A stretch of 64,000 nucleotides of DNA from Algoriphagus sp. (GTDB lineage Bacteria; Bacteroidota; Bacteroidia; Cytophagales; Cyclobacteriaceae), in the NCBI RefSeq assembly GCF_029254265.1, contig NZ_JAQWXX010000047.1:114671-178670 (forward strand), written 5' to 3'. A program made the translations under genes and the position numbers. The notes under the pieces are model-generated. The model saw only the letters and a program-made list of their open reading frames with translations. It had not been told where the DNA came from and did not search any database. Below, piece after piece: positions 8,709 to 18,899 of the stretch (its first letter is position 1; each line of letters begins with the position of its first letter).

Positions 8709-9668
8709 ATGGATTTTCAGATACTTATCAACAACATAACGAATCCGAGTTTACTGTTTTTCGTTTTGGGGATCTTGGCAGTTCGGTTCAAAAGTGATCT
8801 GGAGATACCTCCCAGCAGTTCCAAGTTTATAGCCTTATACTTGATGCTTTCGATTGGGTTTAAAGGAGGTCAAGAACTTTCCCATAGTAGTTTTGATTTA
8901 AGTATTTTTTGGGCTTTAGTATTTGGAATTTCACTTTCAGCTCTGGTTCCTATTTACACGTTTTTCATTCTTAAAAGAAAGCTGAATGTTTCAAATTCTG
9001 CAGCTATTGCAGCAGCATATGGTTCTATCAGTGCGGTTACTTTTGTGGCAGCAGTTGCATTTTTGGATCTTCAGGGTGTTCCATTTGGAGGTCATATGGT
9101 GGCAGTGATGGCTTTGATGGAGGCTCCGGCAATTATTTCCGGTGTGATCTTGCTTCAGAAATATTCAGATCAAAAACCCGAAGGAGGCCTAAAAAAGATT
9201 GTAATCCATGCATTTACTAATGGAAGTGTGCTCTTAATCTTGGGGAGTTTGGTGATAGGATTGATTGCAGATGAGAAGCAAGCCGAAGGAATTAAGCCTT
9301 TCGTAACAGATATTTTCAAAGGATTTTTAGCTGTTTTCCTTTTGGATATGGGAATTCGAAGCGGTAAAAAGCTAAAGACTTTTTTCAAATACGGTTATTT
9401 TTCTACGGTTTTTGCAATCCTGATTCCGCTTGTTAATGGGGTTTTGGTAGCATTCCTGAGCTACTGGGTAGCAGACGCAGATGGAGACCGGTTTATATTT
9501 GCCATTCTAGCAGCCAGTGCATCTTATATCGCTGTGCCTGCCGCAATGAAGCTTGCAAATCCAGAAGCAGACGAAGGTCTGTATATCCCAATGGCATTGG
9601 CAATCACATTTCCTTTCAATATCACATTAGGAATGCCTATCTATTGGATGATCATTCAAGCGTTTTAA
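8709..9668 (+). CDS. SbtA-like sodium-dependent bicarbonate permease
   Basis: The protein is a very hydrophobic 319-aa polypeptide with about ten membrane segments. It resembles the SbtA (DUF897) family of Na+/HCO3- symporters: the N-terminal LINNITNPSLLFFVLGILA, the MLSIGFKGGQEL segment, the repeated inverted halves, and the closing AASASYIAVPAAMKLANPEA. No SbtB (PII-like) gene is next to it. It is divergent from the LysR gene. In cyanobacteria SbtA supplies inorganic carbon; in a heterotroph it might feed carboxylases or pH control. Family confidence is good; the transported ion is inferred. Confidence 0.82.
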   Translation: MDFQILINNITNPSLLFFVLGILAVRFKSDLEIPPSSSKFIALYLMLSIGFKGGQELSHSSFDLSIFWALVFGISLSALVPIYTFFILKRKLNVSNSAAIAAAYGSISAVTFVAAVAFLDLQGVPFGGHMVAVMALMEAPAIISGVILLQKYSDQKPEGGLKKIVIHAFTNGSVLLILGSLVIGLIADEKQAEGIKPFVTDIFKGFLAVFLLDMGIRSGKKLKTFFKYGYFSTVFAILIPLVNGVLVAFLSYWVADADGDRFIFAILAASASYIAVPAAMKLANPEADEGLYIPMALAITFPFNITLGMPIYWMIIQAF

Positions 9669-9709
9669 AGCCAAATTATTCAATAGAGTTTCTAATTAAT
9701 ATTTCGGTT

Positions 9710-10132
9710 TTAAACAGGTATGTTTTCTTTGGTGAGAAATTTGGCCTTTTCTTCAGGACTAGGAAGCCTGCACGTATTCTTTTTTCCGAACCAACTGTAT
9801 CGATTCTTAGCAATCCAATCGTAAATAGGGTCACGAAGCCCCTTTGGTAGATAAATCAATGGATATAAGCCTGGCCATAGTCCAGAGAGGTTCTTTGCTA
9901 TCTTGAGTGCGGCTGTACTTTTGTAAAAAATCTCCTTGTTCTCAAGAAGTACAAGCGAGTCCAAATAATCTTTCTTAACCTCAAATTCAGAAAGCACCTT
10001 TTTGCTTATGGCATCTTGCAATGCTCCCACTAGGAACTTTCCCTTTTTATCTCTTTTGATGATAAAATCTATGGAAGCATTGCAAAGGTTGCAGACTCCA
10101 TCAAAGAAAATGATGGATTTGGAACTTGTCAT
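9710..10132 (-). CDS. DCC-family thiol-disulfide oxidoreductase-like protein (DUF393)
   Basis: The small 140-aa protein begins with IIFFDGVCNLCNASIDFIIKRD, the DCC/DUF393 signature with the DxxCxxC pair near residues 11-17, as in the thioredoxin-like DCC family. Its biochemical role is not well established in general. The ATG overlaps the TGA of the upstream 926-aa surface protein as ATGA (10129-10132), so the two are translationally coupled. That coupling hints at a role in disulfide handling for the exported neighbour, but this is only inference. Confidence 0.85.
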   Translation of the reverse strand: MTSSKSIIFFDGVCNLCNASIDFIIKRDKKGKFLVGALQDAISKKVLSEFEVKKDYLDSLVLLENKEIFYKSTAALKIAKNLSGLWPGLYPLIYLPKGLRDPIYDWIAKNRYSWFGKKNTCRLPSPEEKAKFLTKENIPV

Positions 10133-12906
10133 CTTAAGATTTGAATAGTTCCTTTTAGATTTTGTTCCTGCTTGCTAGGATCCAACACATCGAATTTGAC
10201 TGATCCGGAGTAGAAATATGTTCCTGCTGGAAGATCATTTCCATTCTTGTCTTTTCCGTCCCAGCGAATGAAGATGTCGTTTTCGTTTGACTCTAAGCTA
10301 TTGTAGCTAAATACCTCGGCTCCCCAACGATTGACTATGAAAATCTCAACTCCGATAACAAATCTTGGACATTTTGAGAATGGATTGTCAAAGGCAATGA
10401 AGGTGTCATTATTTCCATCCCCATTTGGAGTGAATGCATTAGGCAATTCATAGTATGGGCAATTGTTCACACATACTATATTGCTTGGTTCACTTTCATT
10501 TCCAGATCTATCCACAGCCGTGATATAATAACATCCTCTGAAATTCGATAGGTTATTGATTCTGGTTTCTAATTCCAAAGCGGAAAGTTCAGCCACTAAT
10601 TCAAACTGACCGTCTTCACCGTCTTCAGTGAAATACAGTTTATAACCACTTAGTTGGTCATCACAATCTCCACTGAAATCGGGAGTCCAACTCAAATCAT
10701 GGTAATAAGTTGTCGTGTTGCAAGAAACTTCAGCTAAGTATTCCTCGCATACAGGACCTTCAAAAGTTAATACTGGAGGACATGGCAATCGATTATCATC
10801 AGGTTTGGCACAAACTATTTGAGATTTATTTTCGAGTGGGTAAATAAGTCCCGCCACATTGTAAGAACCTTTGGTAATTACATAATAGCAGTACTCTATA
10901 TCTTTCTCTAAAGCCACGCCATTGAAGCTACCATCATCGAAGTAGGTAAAGCCATCCTGAGTTACATCCACTTCAGCTATTTTGACAAAAGTGTCTGCAT
11001 CTTGGGCTTCTGCATCAGTCCTGTTTCGATACACATCATGTTTAAACTCCTGAACAGAATTATTCCAAGGTACTGTAAATTCCCAATTTAACTCAATGGC
11101 TTGATTGATAATGGTTGGTTCTAATCGAACTGATGAAGCGGAAGAAGAACTGTCTATTTTGGTTCCCCGATCAAGAAGGACTACTTTGTAATTGTGAACT
11201 AAATCCGCGGTGTTTATTCCGGTATCTGTAAACAATGTATCTGCCGTGATTCCTAGTGAAACAGCACCCGAGTTGCCCGTGAAGCCGGTTCTTCTGTACA
11301 ATTCATATGTGAATGGACCGGGATATTGAGTTCGATCAATATCATAAGGAGGAGTCCATTTTACAAAAATCTCACCATTTGCTGGGTCTGTAGCCTCAAT
11401 ACTAACATTCGTAATGATAGGTACGTCCACGTCGATAGTGATGCAAATTTCCTCTGAAACTATGCTCTCACCAGCGCGTGGCTGGGGATAATCTGCCACT
11501 AATCGATAGCAATAAGTATTTCCAGGAGCTAGTCCCTCACCGCCATTCTCATCTAAGAAACTGAAGATTTCCATATTCGTGGTTCCTATCAGTTCGTAAC
11601 CAGCTCTGATTCCGGTTTCACAACTATCCGGCATGTAAGGGTCCGAATTGATTCGTCTCCAGACTTGCATTTCCTGCGCCGAATTCGCGCAAACATAAGG
11701 ATCCCAGTTCAATTCTACAGATCTTCCAGTTCCTTGTTCGATTTCATTGAAGACAGGAGGTGGACCAATGACTTTGATTCGCCATGTTTTAATATCAACC
11801 AAGGAAGGTCCGGAACTTGGATCATCGGAGATTCGAACACGGACTTCATATTCCCTAGCTCGTACGTGGTTGCAAACTGTCTGCCAACTGAAATTCACAA
11901 TCCCAGGGCTAGCTTGAAAGACACTTTCAGGAGAATAGGTAGCTGGAGAGGCATTGATTTCGATGGGTTCGCCAAAAATTTCAATTCGAATAGGATCTCC
12001 ATCTGGATCTTGACCTTGGATAATCTCTTCAATTAAAGTGCCCGCCTCTACACAAAGATCAGGAGGTAGAATCAATTCCGGTCTTCGGTTATTTGAATTC
12101 TCGATAATGATCTGCATGTCTCTTACGACATAGCCGATCAACTCGTATTTCCCGTTTAATTTCCGATATTCTTTAATTAAAAACGCGACGTTAAATTGGC
12201 CGGCAGTCCCGGGAGCGTCCCAAATTAAATCTCCAAAAATAGGATCAACTCTCAAAAAAGGAGGGACTGAACCATCTTCCTGGCTAAAGCTGAATTCGTT
12301 TGTTGCAGGACTTCTATAGTTATTTACTGTTCTTTGGAAATCTTGATTTGGAACACCCAACTCATAAGCTAAACTATCTCCATCTGGATCATAAGCACCT
12401 GGGTTGTGAATAAACCGAACATTCACTGCACCATTATCTACCGGTGGAATTGTCAAAACAGGTGAATTGTTGACACCTATAAATGGGTCAATGGTAATCT
12501 GGGTTTCCACATAAAAAGGAGTATCCACCGAATTATCCATATTCAAAGTCTTGTCATTTCGATTAAATTCCTGAAAACGGATGGTGTATTGCCCTGGACC
12601 TTGGAAGGTATGTGTAATTACAAAAGTGTTTTTCTCAATTTGATCACCTAAGCTTTCTACCAAAGAGAAATCACTTTCGGTATTTAATTGCTCTTCTCGT
12701 CCATCTCCAAAATTGATAATACCTGGACCAAAAACCACGCTTGATCTGGTATCAGTGTAACCAACAACTACTATGCGGTAGGTTAAAGTTTGAACTGAAA
12801 TTCGCTCAGCAATTATTTCTCCTGCCCTAATGTGGGTGGCCCAGACATTTGTGAGTCCTGCGAAGAAAAATAAAATAAAAATACCTAGTATGACTTTAAG
12901 CTTCAT
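10129..12906 (-). CDS. Large secreted protein with gliding-motility-type (T9SS) C-terminal domain
   Basis: A 925-residue exported protein. The start is the Met at 12906, giving the signal peptide MKLKVILGIFILFFFAGL; the open frame runs 44 codons further upstream without a plausible leader. The middle holds repeated immunoglobulin/fibronectin-like beta modules, seen as recurring YxY/W and PPxDxD patterns such as DPDGDSLAYEL and QDPDGDPIRIEI. The last 90 residues are the gliding-motility-associated/T9SS sorting type: LPNAFTPNGDGNNDTF, then NRWGAEVF, WDGKDKNG and LPAGTYFY. It is therefore predicted to be secreted by the type IX system as a surface adhesin or matrix protein. The ligand is unknown. 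Coupled by ATGA to the DCC gene. Confidence 0.9.
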   Translation of the reverse strand: MKLKVILGIFILFFFAGLTNVWATHIRAGEIIAERISVQTLTYRIVVVGYTDTRSSVVFGPGIINFGDGREEQLNTESDFSLVESLGDQIEKNTFVITHTFQGPGQYTIRFQEFNRNDKTLNMDNSVDTPFYVETQITIDPFIGVNNSPVLTIPPVDNGAVNVRFIHNPGAYDPDGDSLAYELGVPNQDFQRTVNNYRSPATNEFSFSQEDGSVPPFLRVDPIFGDLIWDAPGTAGQFNVAFLIKEYRKLNGKYELIGYVVRDMQIIIENSNNRRPELILPPDLCVEAGTLIEEIIQGQDPDGDPIRIEIFGEPIEINASPATYSPESVFQASPGIVNFSWQTVCNHVRAREYEVRVRISDDPSSGPSLVDIKTWRIKVIGPPPVFNEIEQGTGRSVELNWDPYVCANSAQEMQVWRRINSDPYMPDSCETGIRAGYELIGTTNMEIFSFLDENGGEGLAPGNTYCYRLVADYPQPRAGESIVSEEICITIDVDVPIITNVSIEATDPANGEIFVKWTPPYDIDRTQYPGPFTYELYRRTGFTGNSGAVSLGITADTLFTDTGINTADLVHNYKVVLLDRGTKIDSSSSASSVRLEPTIINQAIELNWEFTVPWNNSVQEFKHDVYRNRTDAEAQDADTFVKIAEVDVTQDGFTYFDDGSFNGVALEKDIEYCYYVITKGSYNVAGLIYPLENKSQIVCAKPDDNRLPCPPVLTFEGPVCEEYLAEVSCNTTTYYHDLSWTPDFSGDCDDQLSGYKLYFTEDGEDGQFELVAELSALELETRINNLSNFRGCYYITAVDRSGNESEPSNIVCVNNCPYYELPNAFTPNGDGNNDTFIAFDNPFSKCPRFVIGVEIFIVNRWGAEVFSYNSLESNENDIFIRWDGKDKNGNDLPAGTYFYSGSVKFDVLDPSKQEQNLKGTIQILR

Positions 12907-13219
12907 GTTGATTAAATTCTTTACTATTTCGAAACTACTTAACGGAACAAAAGTTGAATTAATATTTACTTTGGTTCTTTTTCTTTTCCTATACGAAATA
13001 AATGGAAGTAAGTAGAAAATCTCCGCAAAATCAAACAATAAAAATAAACAGGAAGTTTTATTCTAAGTTAATTGAGAAATCTACCCACTTCGAATTTCTT
13101 TATTTAGAACCTTTTGAAATAAGTAATCAGAATAAGATCGAATTGTTTGCTAGCAGTTCCAAATGTAAATTTGGCAACATAAATCAAAGAATTCGTTCTA
13201 ATCTAATCGTTAAAATTGT
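12907..13219. other. 313-bp intergenic region between the T9SS protein gene and sdhC
   Basis: This divergent spacer is AT-rich and must carry promoters for both sides. A 73-codon plus-strand frame at 13002-13223 overlaps the sdhC start, lacks any family resemblance and uses a biased Asn/Lys/Ser composition, so I do not call it a gene. A Bacteroidota-type promoter candidate for sdhC is listed separately. I saw nothing else convincing. Confidence 0.6.
13142..13173 (+). promoter_or_regulatory. Candidate sdhCAB promoter
   Basis: ATTG at 13142-13145, a 20-base spacer and TAAATTTG at 13166-13173 match the Bacteroidota housekeeping pattern (TTG at -33 and TAxxTTTG at -7). The start would fall near 13180, about 40 bases before the sdhC ATG. 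Recognised by eye only. Confidence 0.5.
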
Positions 13220-13906
13220 ATGAGCTGGGTTACAAAAACCTTGAGTAGCACACTAGGAAGGAAATTGATCATGGCATTGACCGGACTTTTCCTGATTCTG
13301 TTTTTGACAGGTCACGTTTCAGGTAATTTATTGTTGTTTAAAGGTGATGGAGGTGAGGCATTTAATATTTATGCCAAATTCATGACCACAAATCCCGCAG
13401 TAAAATTACTTTCGTATGTGACTTATATTTCAGTAATAGGCCACGTCATCTATTCAATCATCCTGACGCAGGTCAACAAATCCTCAAGACCTGTAGGTTA
13501 TGCCACGTCAAATGCTTCTAAAAGCAGTTCTGCGGCATCCAGAAACATGGGGATATTGGGAACGATCATTTTGATCTTTCTTGTAATACACATGCAAAGC
13601 TTCTGGTACCAAATGCATTGGGGAGAAGTTCCATTTGTAACTTATGAAGGAGAGCAATACAAAGACCTATTTTCTATAGTGACTTTCGCATTTCAAAATG
13701 AATTGATGGTTGCAGGATATGTCGTCGCAATGGCTTTTCTTTCTTTCCACCTTTCGCATGGATTTGCAAGTGCATTTCAAACCTTAGGATTGAATCATAA
13801 GAAATATACCCCAGCTATTGAAGTCTTGGGAAGAATATATAGCATTCTAGTGCCGATTTTATTTGCTAGTATGCCGATTTACATCTATTTCACATCACAG
13901 AGCTAA
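13220..13906 (+). CDS. sdhC: Succinate dehydrogenase cytochrome b subunit
   Basis: The membrane anchor of respiratory complex II, 228 aa with five predicted helices. It carries the Bacteroidota type-B signature: TLGRKLIMALTGLFLILFLTGHVSGNL at the N-terminus, and histidines in GHVSGN, VIGHVIY, IHMQSFWYQMHW and LSFHLSHG that can ligate the two hemes. It is followed 12 bp later by sdhA and then sdhB, the standard order. The subunit passes electrons to menaquinone. Confidence 0.93.
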   Translation: MSWVTKTLSSTLGRKLIMALTGLFLILFLTGHVSGNLLLFKGDGGEAFNIYAKFMTTNPAVKLLSYVTYISVIGHVIYSIILTQVNKSSRPVGYATSNASKSSSAASRNMGILGTIILIFLVIHMQSFWYQMHWGEVPFVTYEGEQYKDLFSIVTFAFQNELMVAGYVVAMAFLSFHLSHGFASAFQTLGLNHKKYTPAIEVLGRIYSILVPILFASMPIYIYFTSQS

Positions 13907-13918
13907 TAATAGTCCCGT

Positions 13919-15853
13919 ATGATACTAGATTCCAAAATACCTGCTGGCCCATTGGAAGAAAAATGGACCAAGCATAAGTTTAACAGTAAGCTGGTAAACC
14001 CAGCCAACAAAAGAAAGTACGATGTCATCGTAGTAGGAACAGGTTTAGCTGGAGCATCTGCTGCCGCTTCCCTTGCGGAGTTGGGGTACAATGTAAAGGC
14101 CTTTTGTTTCCAAGATAGTCCAAGAAGGGCGCACTCTATTGCTGCTCAAGGTGGGATTAATGCTGCGAAAAATTATCAGAATGACGGTGACTCAATCTTT
14201 AGACTTTTCTATGACACTATCAAAGGCGGTGACTATAGATCACGAGAAGCCAATGTGTACCGTTTAGCTCAAGTTTCAGTAAATATCATAGACCAGTGTG
14301 TTGCGCAAGGAGTTCCTTTTGCCAGAGAATATGGCGGGTTACTTGCCAACCGTTCATTTGGTGGAGCACAGGTTTCCAGAACCTTCTATGCAAGGGGTCA
14401 AACGGGACAGCAGTTGCTTTTAGGGGCTTATTCTGCGCTTAGCCGACAAGTAGCTAATGGAAAAGTAAAGCTTTTCCCAAGAACAGAAATGATGGATCTA
14501 GTGATGGTGGATGGGCATGCCCGTGGTATTGTGACTAGAAATCTAATCACTGGTGCAGTGGAGACTCATGCAGCCCACGCAGTGCTATTATGTACTGGAG
14601 GATATGGAAATGTATTTTTCCTTTCTACCAATGCAATGGGATCCAATGTGACTGCAGCATGGAGAGCTCACAAAAAAGGAGCTTTATTTGCCAATCCTTG
14701 TTTTACTCAGATTCACCCAACTTGTATTCCAGTTTCAGGTGATCATCAATCGAAATTGACATTGATGTCAGAATCACTTCGAAACGATGGTAGAGTATGG
14801 GTACCGAAAACTGTGGAGACTGCTGAAAAACTTCGTAAAAAGCAGATAAAGCCTGCAGATATTAAGGAGGATGATCGGGATTATTTCCTAGAGCGAAAAT
14901 ATCCAAGCTTTGGAAACTTAGTTCCTCGAGATGTAGCCTCAAGAAATGCAAAATATGTTTGTGATGAGGGTCGTGGAGTAAACGAAACTGGTGAGGCTGT
15001 TTTCCTTGATTTTAGGGATGCCATCGCAAGAGATAGTGAGGATACAATCAGGGCTAGGTACGGTAACTTATTTGATATGTATCAGCAGATTACAGGTGAG
15101 AATCCTTACAAAACCCCGATGATGATCTATCCAGCAGTTCACTATACAATGGGTGGACTATGGGTTGATTATAATTTAATGACCAATATTCCTGGCCTAT
15201 ACGCTTTGGGAGAAGCTAATTTCTCTGACCATGGCGCTAATAGACTTGGAGCATCGGCATTGATGCAAGGACTTGCTGACGGATATTTCGTAGTCCCTTA
15301 CACTATAGGTGATTATTTGGCCCAAACTCCCCCAAAGAAGGTAGATGAGTCACATCCTGCTTTTGCAGAGGCAGTTGACAAAGTAAAAGGCGGAATCAAT
15401 CAGCTTTTAAATATTAAAGGTTCTAAAACGGTAGATCACTTCCACAAGCGTTTGGGAAAAATCATGTGGAATGAGTGTGGAATGGCACGAACTGCAGAAG
15501 GACTGAAAGAAGCCAAAAAAGCTATCAAAGCATTGAAAAAGGAATTCTGGTCAGATGTGAAAGTACTCGGAGAAAATGAAGAACTTAACCAATCGCTTGA
15601 AAAAGCGAATAGAGTTGCAGATTTCATCGAACTGGGCGAGCTAATGATTGATGATGCCTTAAATAGAAATGAATCTTGTGGAGGACACTTCAGAGAAGAG
15701 TATCAAACTCCGGAAGGAGAGGCGCTTCGAGACGATGAGAATTATGCTTACGTAGCAGCTTGGAAATTCATGGGTGAGGATCAAGAAGAAGAATTAGTGA
15801 AAGAGCCTTTGGAATTCGAGAACGTGAAGCTCACACAGCGTTCCTATAAATAA
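13919..15853 (+). CDS. sdhA: Succinate dehydrogenase/fumarate reductase flavoprotein subunit
   Basis: Catalytic subunit of complex II that oxidises succinate with covalently bound FAD. The Rossmann motif [19 protein letters not shown] lies at about 38-56. The FAD-histidine is in [15 protein letters not shown] near 68. Active-site segments [18 protein letters not shown] and [11 protein letters not shown] follow. The protein is 644 aa, normal for the Bacteroidota type-B enzyme. It lies between sdhC and sdhB and is certainly cotranscribed. Succinate versus fumarate direction cannot be told from sequence, though an aerobic role is likely. Confidence 0.96.
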   Translation: MILDSKIPAGPLEEKWTKHKFNSKLVNPANKRKYDVIVVGTGLAGASAAASLAELGYNVKAFCFQDSPRRAHSIAAQGGINAAKNYQNDGDSIFRLFYDTIKGGDYRSREANVYRLAQVSVNIIDQCVAQGVPFAREYGGLLANRSFGGAQVSRTFYARGQTGQQLLLGAYSALSRQVANGKVKLFPRTEMMDLVMVDGHARGIVTRNLITGAVETHAAHAVLLCTGGYGNVFFLSTNAMGSNVTAAWRAHKKGALFANPCFTQIHPTCIPVSGDHQSKLTLMSESLRNDGRVWVPKTVETAEKLRKKQIKPADIKEDDRDYFLERKYPSFGNLVPRDVASRNAKYVCDEGRGVNETGEAVFLDFRDAIARDSEDTIRARYGNLFDMYQQITGENPYKTPMMIYPAVHYTMGGLWVDYNLMTNIPGLYALGEANFSDHGANRLGASALMQGLADGYFVVPYTIGDYLAQTPPKKVDESHPAFAEAVDKVKGGINQLLNIKGSKTVDHFHKRLGKIMWNECGMARTAEGLKEAKKAIKALKKEFWSDVKVLGENEELNQSLEKANRVADFIELGELMIDDALNRNESCGGHFREEYQTPEGEALRDDENYAYVAAWKFMGEDQEEELVKEPLEFENVKLTQRSYK

Positions 15854-15878
15854 CCTTAAGACAAAAATTCATAGCTAT

Positions 15879-16628
15879 ATGAAATTAACATTAAAAATAT
15901 GGAGACAAAAAAACGCCTCAGATAAAGGCGGTTTTGCGACTTATCCAGTGGACGGTATCTCTACAGACATGTCTTTTCTTGAGATGTTGGATGTATTGAA
16001 TGAAGAATTAACAGAAAAAGGAGAAGACCCGGTTCATTTTGACCATGATTGTAGAGAAGGTATCTGCGGGATGTGTTCGCTCTATATCAATGGTAATCCT
16101 CACGGACCTCTTCAGACTACAACCTGTCAGCTCCACATGCGGTCTTTTTCTGATGGGGAAACTATTACAATCGAGCCATGGAGAGCTAAAGCTTTCCCAG
16201 TTGTAAAGGACTTAGTAGTAAATCGTTCTGCTTTTGACCGGATTATCCAAGCAGGTGGATATGTTTCAGTCAACACTGGCGGTGTCCCGGATGCAAATGA
16301 AATCCCAATTCCTAAAACTATTGCGGATGAGGCATTTGATGCAGCGACTTGTATAGGTTGTGGAGCTTGTGTCGCTGCTTGTAAAAACGCTTCAGCTATG
16401 CTCTTTACGTCTGCAAAAATCTCTCAATTAGCACTGCTTCCTCAAGGGAAAGTGGAGCGAAAGACCAGAGCAGAAAAAATGATTGCCCAGATGGATTCAG
16501 AGGGATTTGGTGCTTGTACTAATACAGGGGCCTGTGCAGCAGAATGTCCAAAGGGAATCAGCCTCACTAATATTGCTAGAATGAATCGAGAATATTTCTC
16601 CGCGGTTGTTAGCAGCGACAATATGTAA
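15879..16628 (+). CDS. sdhB: Succinate dehydrogenase iron-sulfur subunit
   Basis: The electron-transfer subunit of complex II. The plant-type [2Fe-2S] cysteines are in [13 protein letters not shown] plus a later TTCQLHM. The C-terminal half has [19 protein letters not shown] and [15 protein letters not shown] for the [4Fe-4S] and [3Fe-4S] clusters. 249 aa, expected size. Last gene of sdhCAB; a terminator hairpin follows within 25 bases. Confidence 0.96.
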   Translation: MKLTLKIWRQKNASDKGGFATYPVDGISTDMSFLEMLDVLNEELTEKGEDPVHFDHDCREGICGMCSLYINGNPHGPLQTTTCQLHMRSFSDGETITIEPWRAKAFPVVKDLVVNRSAFDRIIQAGGYVSVNTGGVPDANEIPIPKTIADEAFDAATCIGCGACVAACKNASAMLFTSAKISQLALLPQGKVERKTRAEKMIAQMDSEGFGACTNTGACAAECPKGISLTNIARMNREYFSAVVSSDNM

Positions 16629-16648
16629 TAAAAATAAAAATTCAAGTA

Positions 16649-16675
16649 AAAGCCGGCGAGAGTCGGCTTTTTTTA
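16649..16675 (+). terminator. Terminator of sdhCAB
   Basis: AGCCG (16651-16655) pairs with CGGCT (16664-16668), followed by a T-run. It lies just downstream of the sdhB stop. Confidence 0.75.
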
Positions 16676-16873
16676 TGAAAACTCAAATTTGATTGAGCTT
16701 TAATTGTAGATGTCTTGCGGAAAGAGAAAGGTTCGTAATTGTTAATTAGACTGAGATAATTTAAATTTTTTAGCGTATTTTAGTTTAAATCTGTTTCTCG
16801 ATTTCGGACTCGGATTTGACCTATATTAAGGAGAATTTTAAATTCTATTTTTACCAACAAGTTTTTATCCAAA

Positions 16874-18604
16874 ATGAAAGACACAAAGTTTTTAACTAGT
16901 ATCACCCTATTTATTTTCTTGTTTTTCACTTCTTTTAAAACTTTAACTGATTCGAGTGATCCCAGTCAGGAAAATCAGAATTCTGCTGATGTGGTTATTT
17001 ATGGTGGAACTTCCGCAGGTATCACCGCAGCAATTCAAACTGCAAGATTCGGAAAATCTGTACTACTTATAGAGCCTTCAAACCGCCTTGGAGGACTTAC
17101 TACAGGAGGACTTGGGCAGACGGATATTGGTAATAAGCAAGTTGTAGGAGGGATTGCGCGTGAGTTTTACCGAAATATTAAATCCCATTACGAAGATCCG
17201 GCAAGTTGGGTATGGGAAGAGAAATCTGACTATATCGATGGAGGACAAACCCGCTCTGGGAAAGACGAGGATGCGATGTGGACATTCGAGCCCTCCGCAG
17301 CACTAAAAATATATCATGCGATGTTGGATGAGTTAGATATTACGGTTATCTACAACCAGCAATTGAACAGAGCAAGTGGCGTGACTAAAGTTAAGAATGC
17401 TATTACTTCCATTAAAATGGAATCGGGAGAAATATATTACGGTAAAGTATTTATTGATGCTACTTACGAAGGTGACCTTATGGCGAGTGCCGGATTGTCT
17501 TATACGGTTGGAAGGGAGTCCAATTCACAATATGGAGAAACCTTAAATGGGGTTCAAGCCAACGAAAGGAGTCAAACACTTTTGGGAACTGTATCAAATA
17601 ATAGTGTTTACCATAATTTTATTGATGGGGTAGACCCTTATGTTAGGAAGGGCGATTCTTCAAGTGGGCTTTTACCTTTCATTACGGAAGGAGGTTCAGG
17701 TGTAGATGGGCAGGGTGACAATAGAATTCAGGCTTATTGTTTCCGAATGACTTTGACTGACCATCCCGACAATCGAATTCCTTTTAGGAAGCCCGAAAAT
17801 TATAAGGAACTAGACTATGAGTTGCTATTTCGGAATTATGAGGCTGCTCTAGGGCCGATTGAAAAGATGTATTCCTATGGTGATCCGTTAGTGCCTTGGA
17901 TCAATTCCGCAATGCCCAATCGCAAAACAGACACAAACAATCAAAAAGGATTTTCAACTGACTTTATCGGACAAAACTGGGACTATCCGGAAGCATCCTA
18001 TGCGGAGCGTGAAAAAATAGTGGCTAGACATCGAGATTATCAGCAAGGACTAATGTGGACATTGGCTTACCATCCTCGGATTCCGAAAAAAGTTCGGGAT
18101 AAGGTCTCGCAGTGGGGGACCTGTAAAGATGAATACAACCAAGAAGATGGTTGGCAACAACAATTGTATATAAGAGAAGCCAGGCGAATGATCAGCGACT
18201 ATGTAATGTCTCAAAAAAACTGTGAGGGAATTGAAGTTGTAACTGATCCTGTTGGAATGGCTGCCTATGGGATGGACTCACATCAAGTGAAGCGCTATGT
18301 GAATTCGGATGGCTTTGTGTCTAACGAAGGAAATGTAGAAGCTCATGTCAAAGCTCCTTTTCCAATTAGTTTTCGGTCAATTGTACCTAAAAAGGAAGAG
18401 TGTGTAAACCTACTTGTTCCTGTTTGTTTGAGTGCGTCACATATTGCTTTCGGTTCGATCCGAATGGAACCAGTATTTATGGTGCTAGGTCAAAGTTCTG
18501 CAGTGATCGCGAGCATGGCAATAGATGAAAATAAGGCTGTTCAAGATTTAGCATACACAAAGGTTAAGACGAATTTGATTCAGCTTGGACAGATATTGGA
18601 ATAA
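16874..18604 (+). CDS. Secreted FAD-dependent oxidoreductase
   Basis: The 576-aa protein begins with a hydrophobic leader ([18 protein letters not shown]) that fits a signal peptide, then the FAD/Rossmann motif [16 protein letters not shown] near residue 41 and [19 protein letters not shown]. The rest matches the broad FAD-dependent oxidoreductase (PF12831-like) family, common in Bacteroidota next to polysaccharide or sugar-acid genes; the substrate is unknown. It is followed after 295 bp by a solute symporter operon that may supply the substrate, but a separate promoter is likely. Confident in fold, not in reaction. Confidence 0.8.
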   Translation: MKDTKFLTSITLFIFLFFTSFKTLTDSSDPSQENQNSADVVIYGGTSAGITAAIQTARFGKSVLLIEPSNRLGGLTTGGLGQTDIGNKQVVGGIAREFYRNIKSHYEDPASWVWEEKSDYIDGGQTRSGKDEDAMWTFEPSAALKIYHAMLDELDITVIYNQQLNRASGVTKVKNAITSIKMESGEIYYGKVFIDATYEGDLMASAGLSYTVGRESNSQYGETLNGVQANERSQTLLGTVSNNSVYHNFIDGVDPYVRKGDSSSGLLPFITEGGSGVDGQGDNRIQAYCFRMTLTDHPDNRIPFRKPENYKELDYELLFRNYEAALGPIEKMYSYGDPLVPWINSAMPNRKTDTNNQKGFSTDFIGQNWDYPEASYAEREKIVARHRDYQQGLMWTLAYHPRIPKKVRDKVSQWGTCKDEYNQEDGWQQQLYIREARRMISDYVMSQKNCEGIEVVTDPVGMAAYGMDSHQVKRYVNSDGFVSNEGNVEAHVKAPFPISFRSIVPKKEECVNLLVPVCLSASHIAFGSIRMEPVFMVLGQSSAVIASMAIDENKAVQDLAYTKVKTNLIQLGQILE

Positions 18605-18899
18605 TAAAATAGCCTAAAATAAAATGGGAAAAATTCTCATCATTTGTGAATTGACTCCCTTTTAAAAAAGATGCTCAAAAGTTTAAAAAAGTAGAGTTTA
18701 TTTTTTTCAAATTTAAACACTTCAACTCTTCATTAACAAGATTCTTCCTAGCTTCTTTTATTTAGATTATTTATATTTAAAATTGCACTGAATGACCAAT
18801 TTTAGCTTTTTGATCTTATAAATTTTTTAAAGGGGGCCAATATGCCTAACTTTAAAAAGTCATATTTTAAAGAGATTTTGTTACAAACCAAAGTAAATA
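18605..18899. other. 295-bp intergenic region before the symporter gene
   Basis: Very AT-rich with T and A tracts. I saw no perfect TTTG-N19-TAxxTTTG promoter and no terminator hairpin with a clear T-run. A short frame opening at 18842 is out of frame with the symporter and has no family resemblance. Confidence 0.4.

Noticed and set aside
13002..13223. 73-codon frame upstream of sdhC
   Set aside because: Overlaps the sdhC start, lacks a family pattern and covers the likely sdh promoter.
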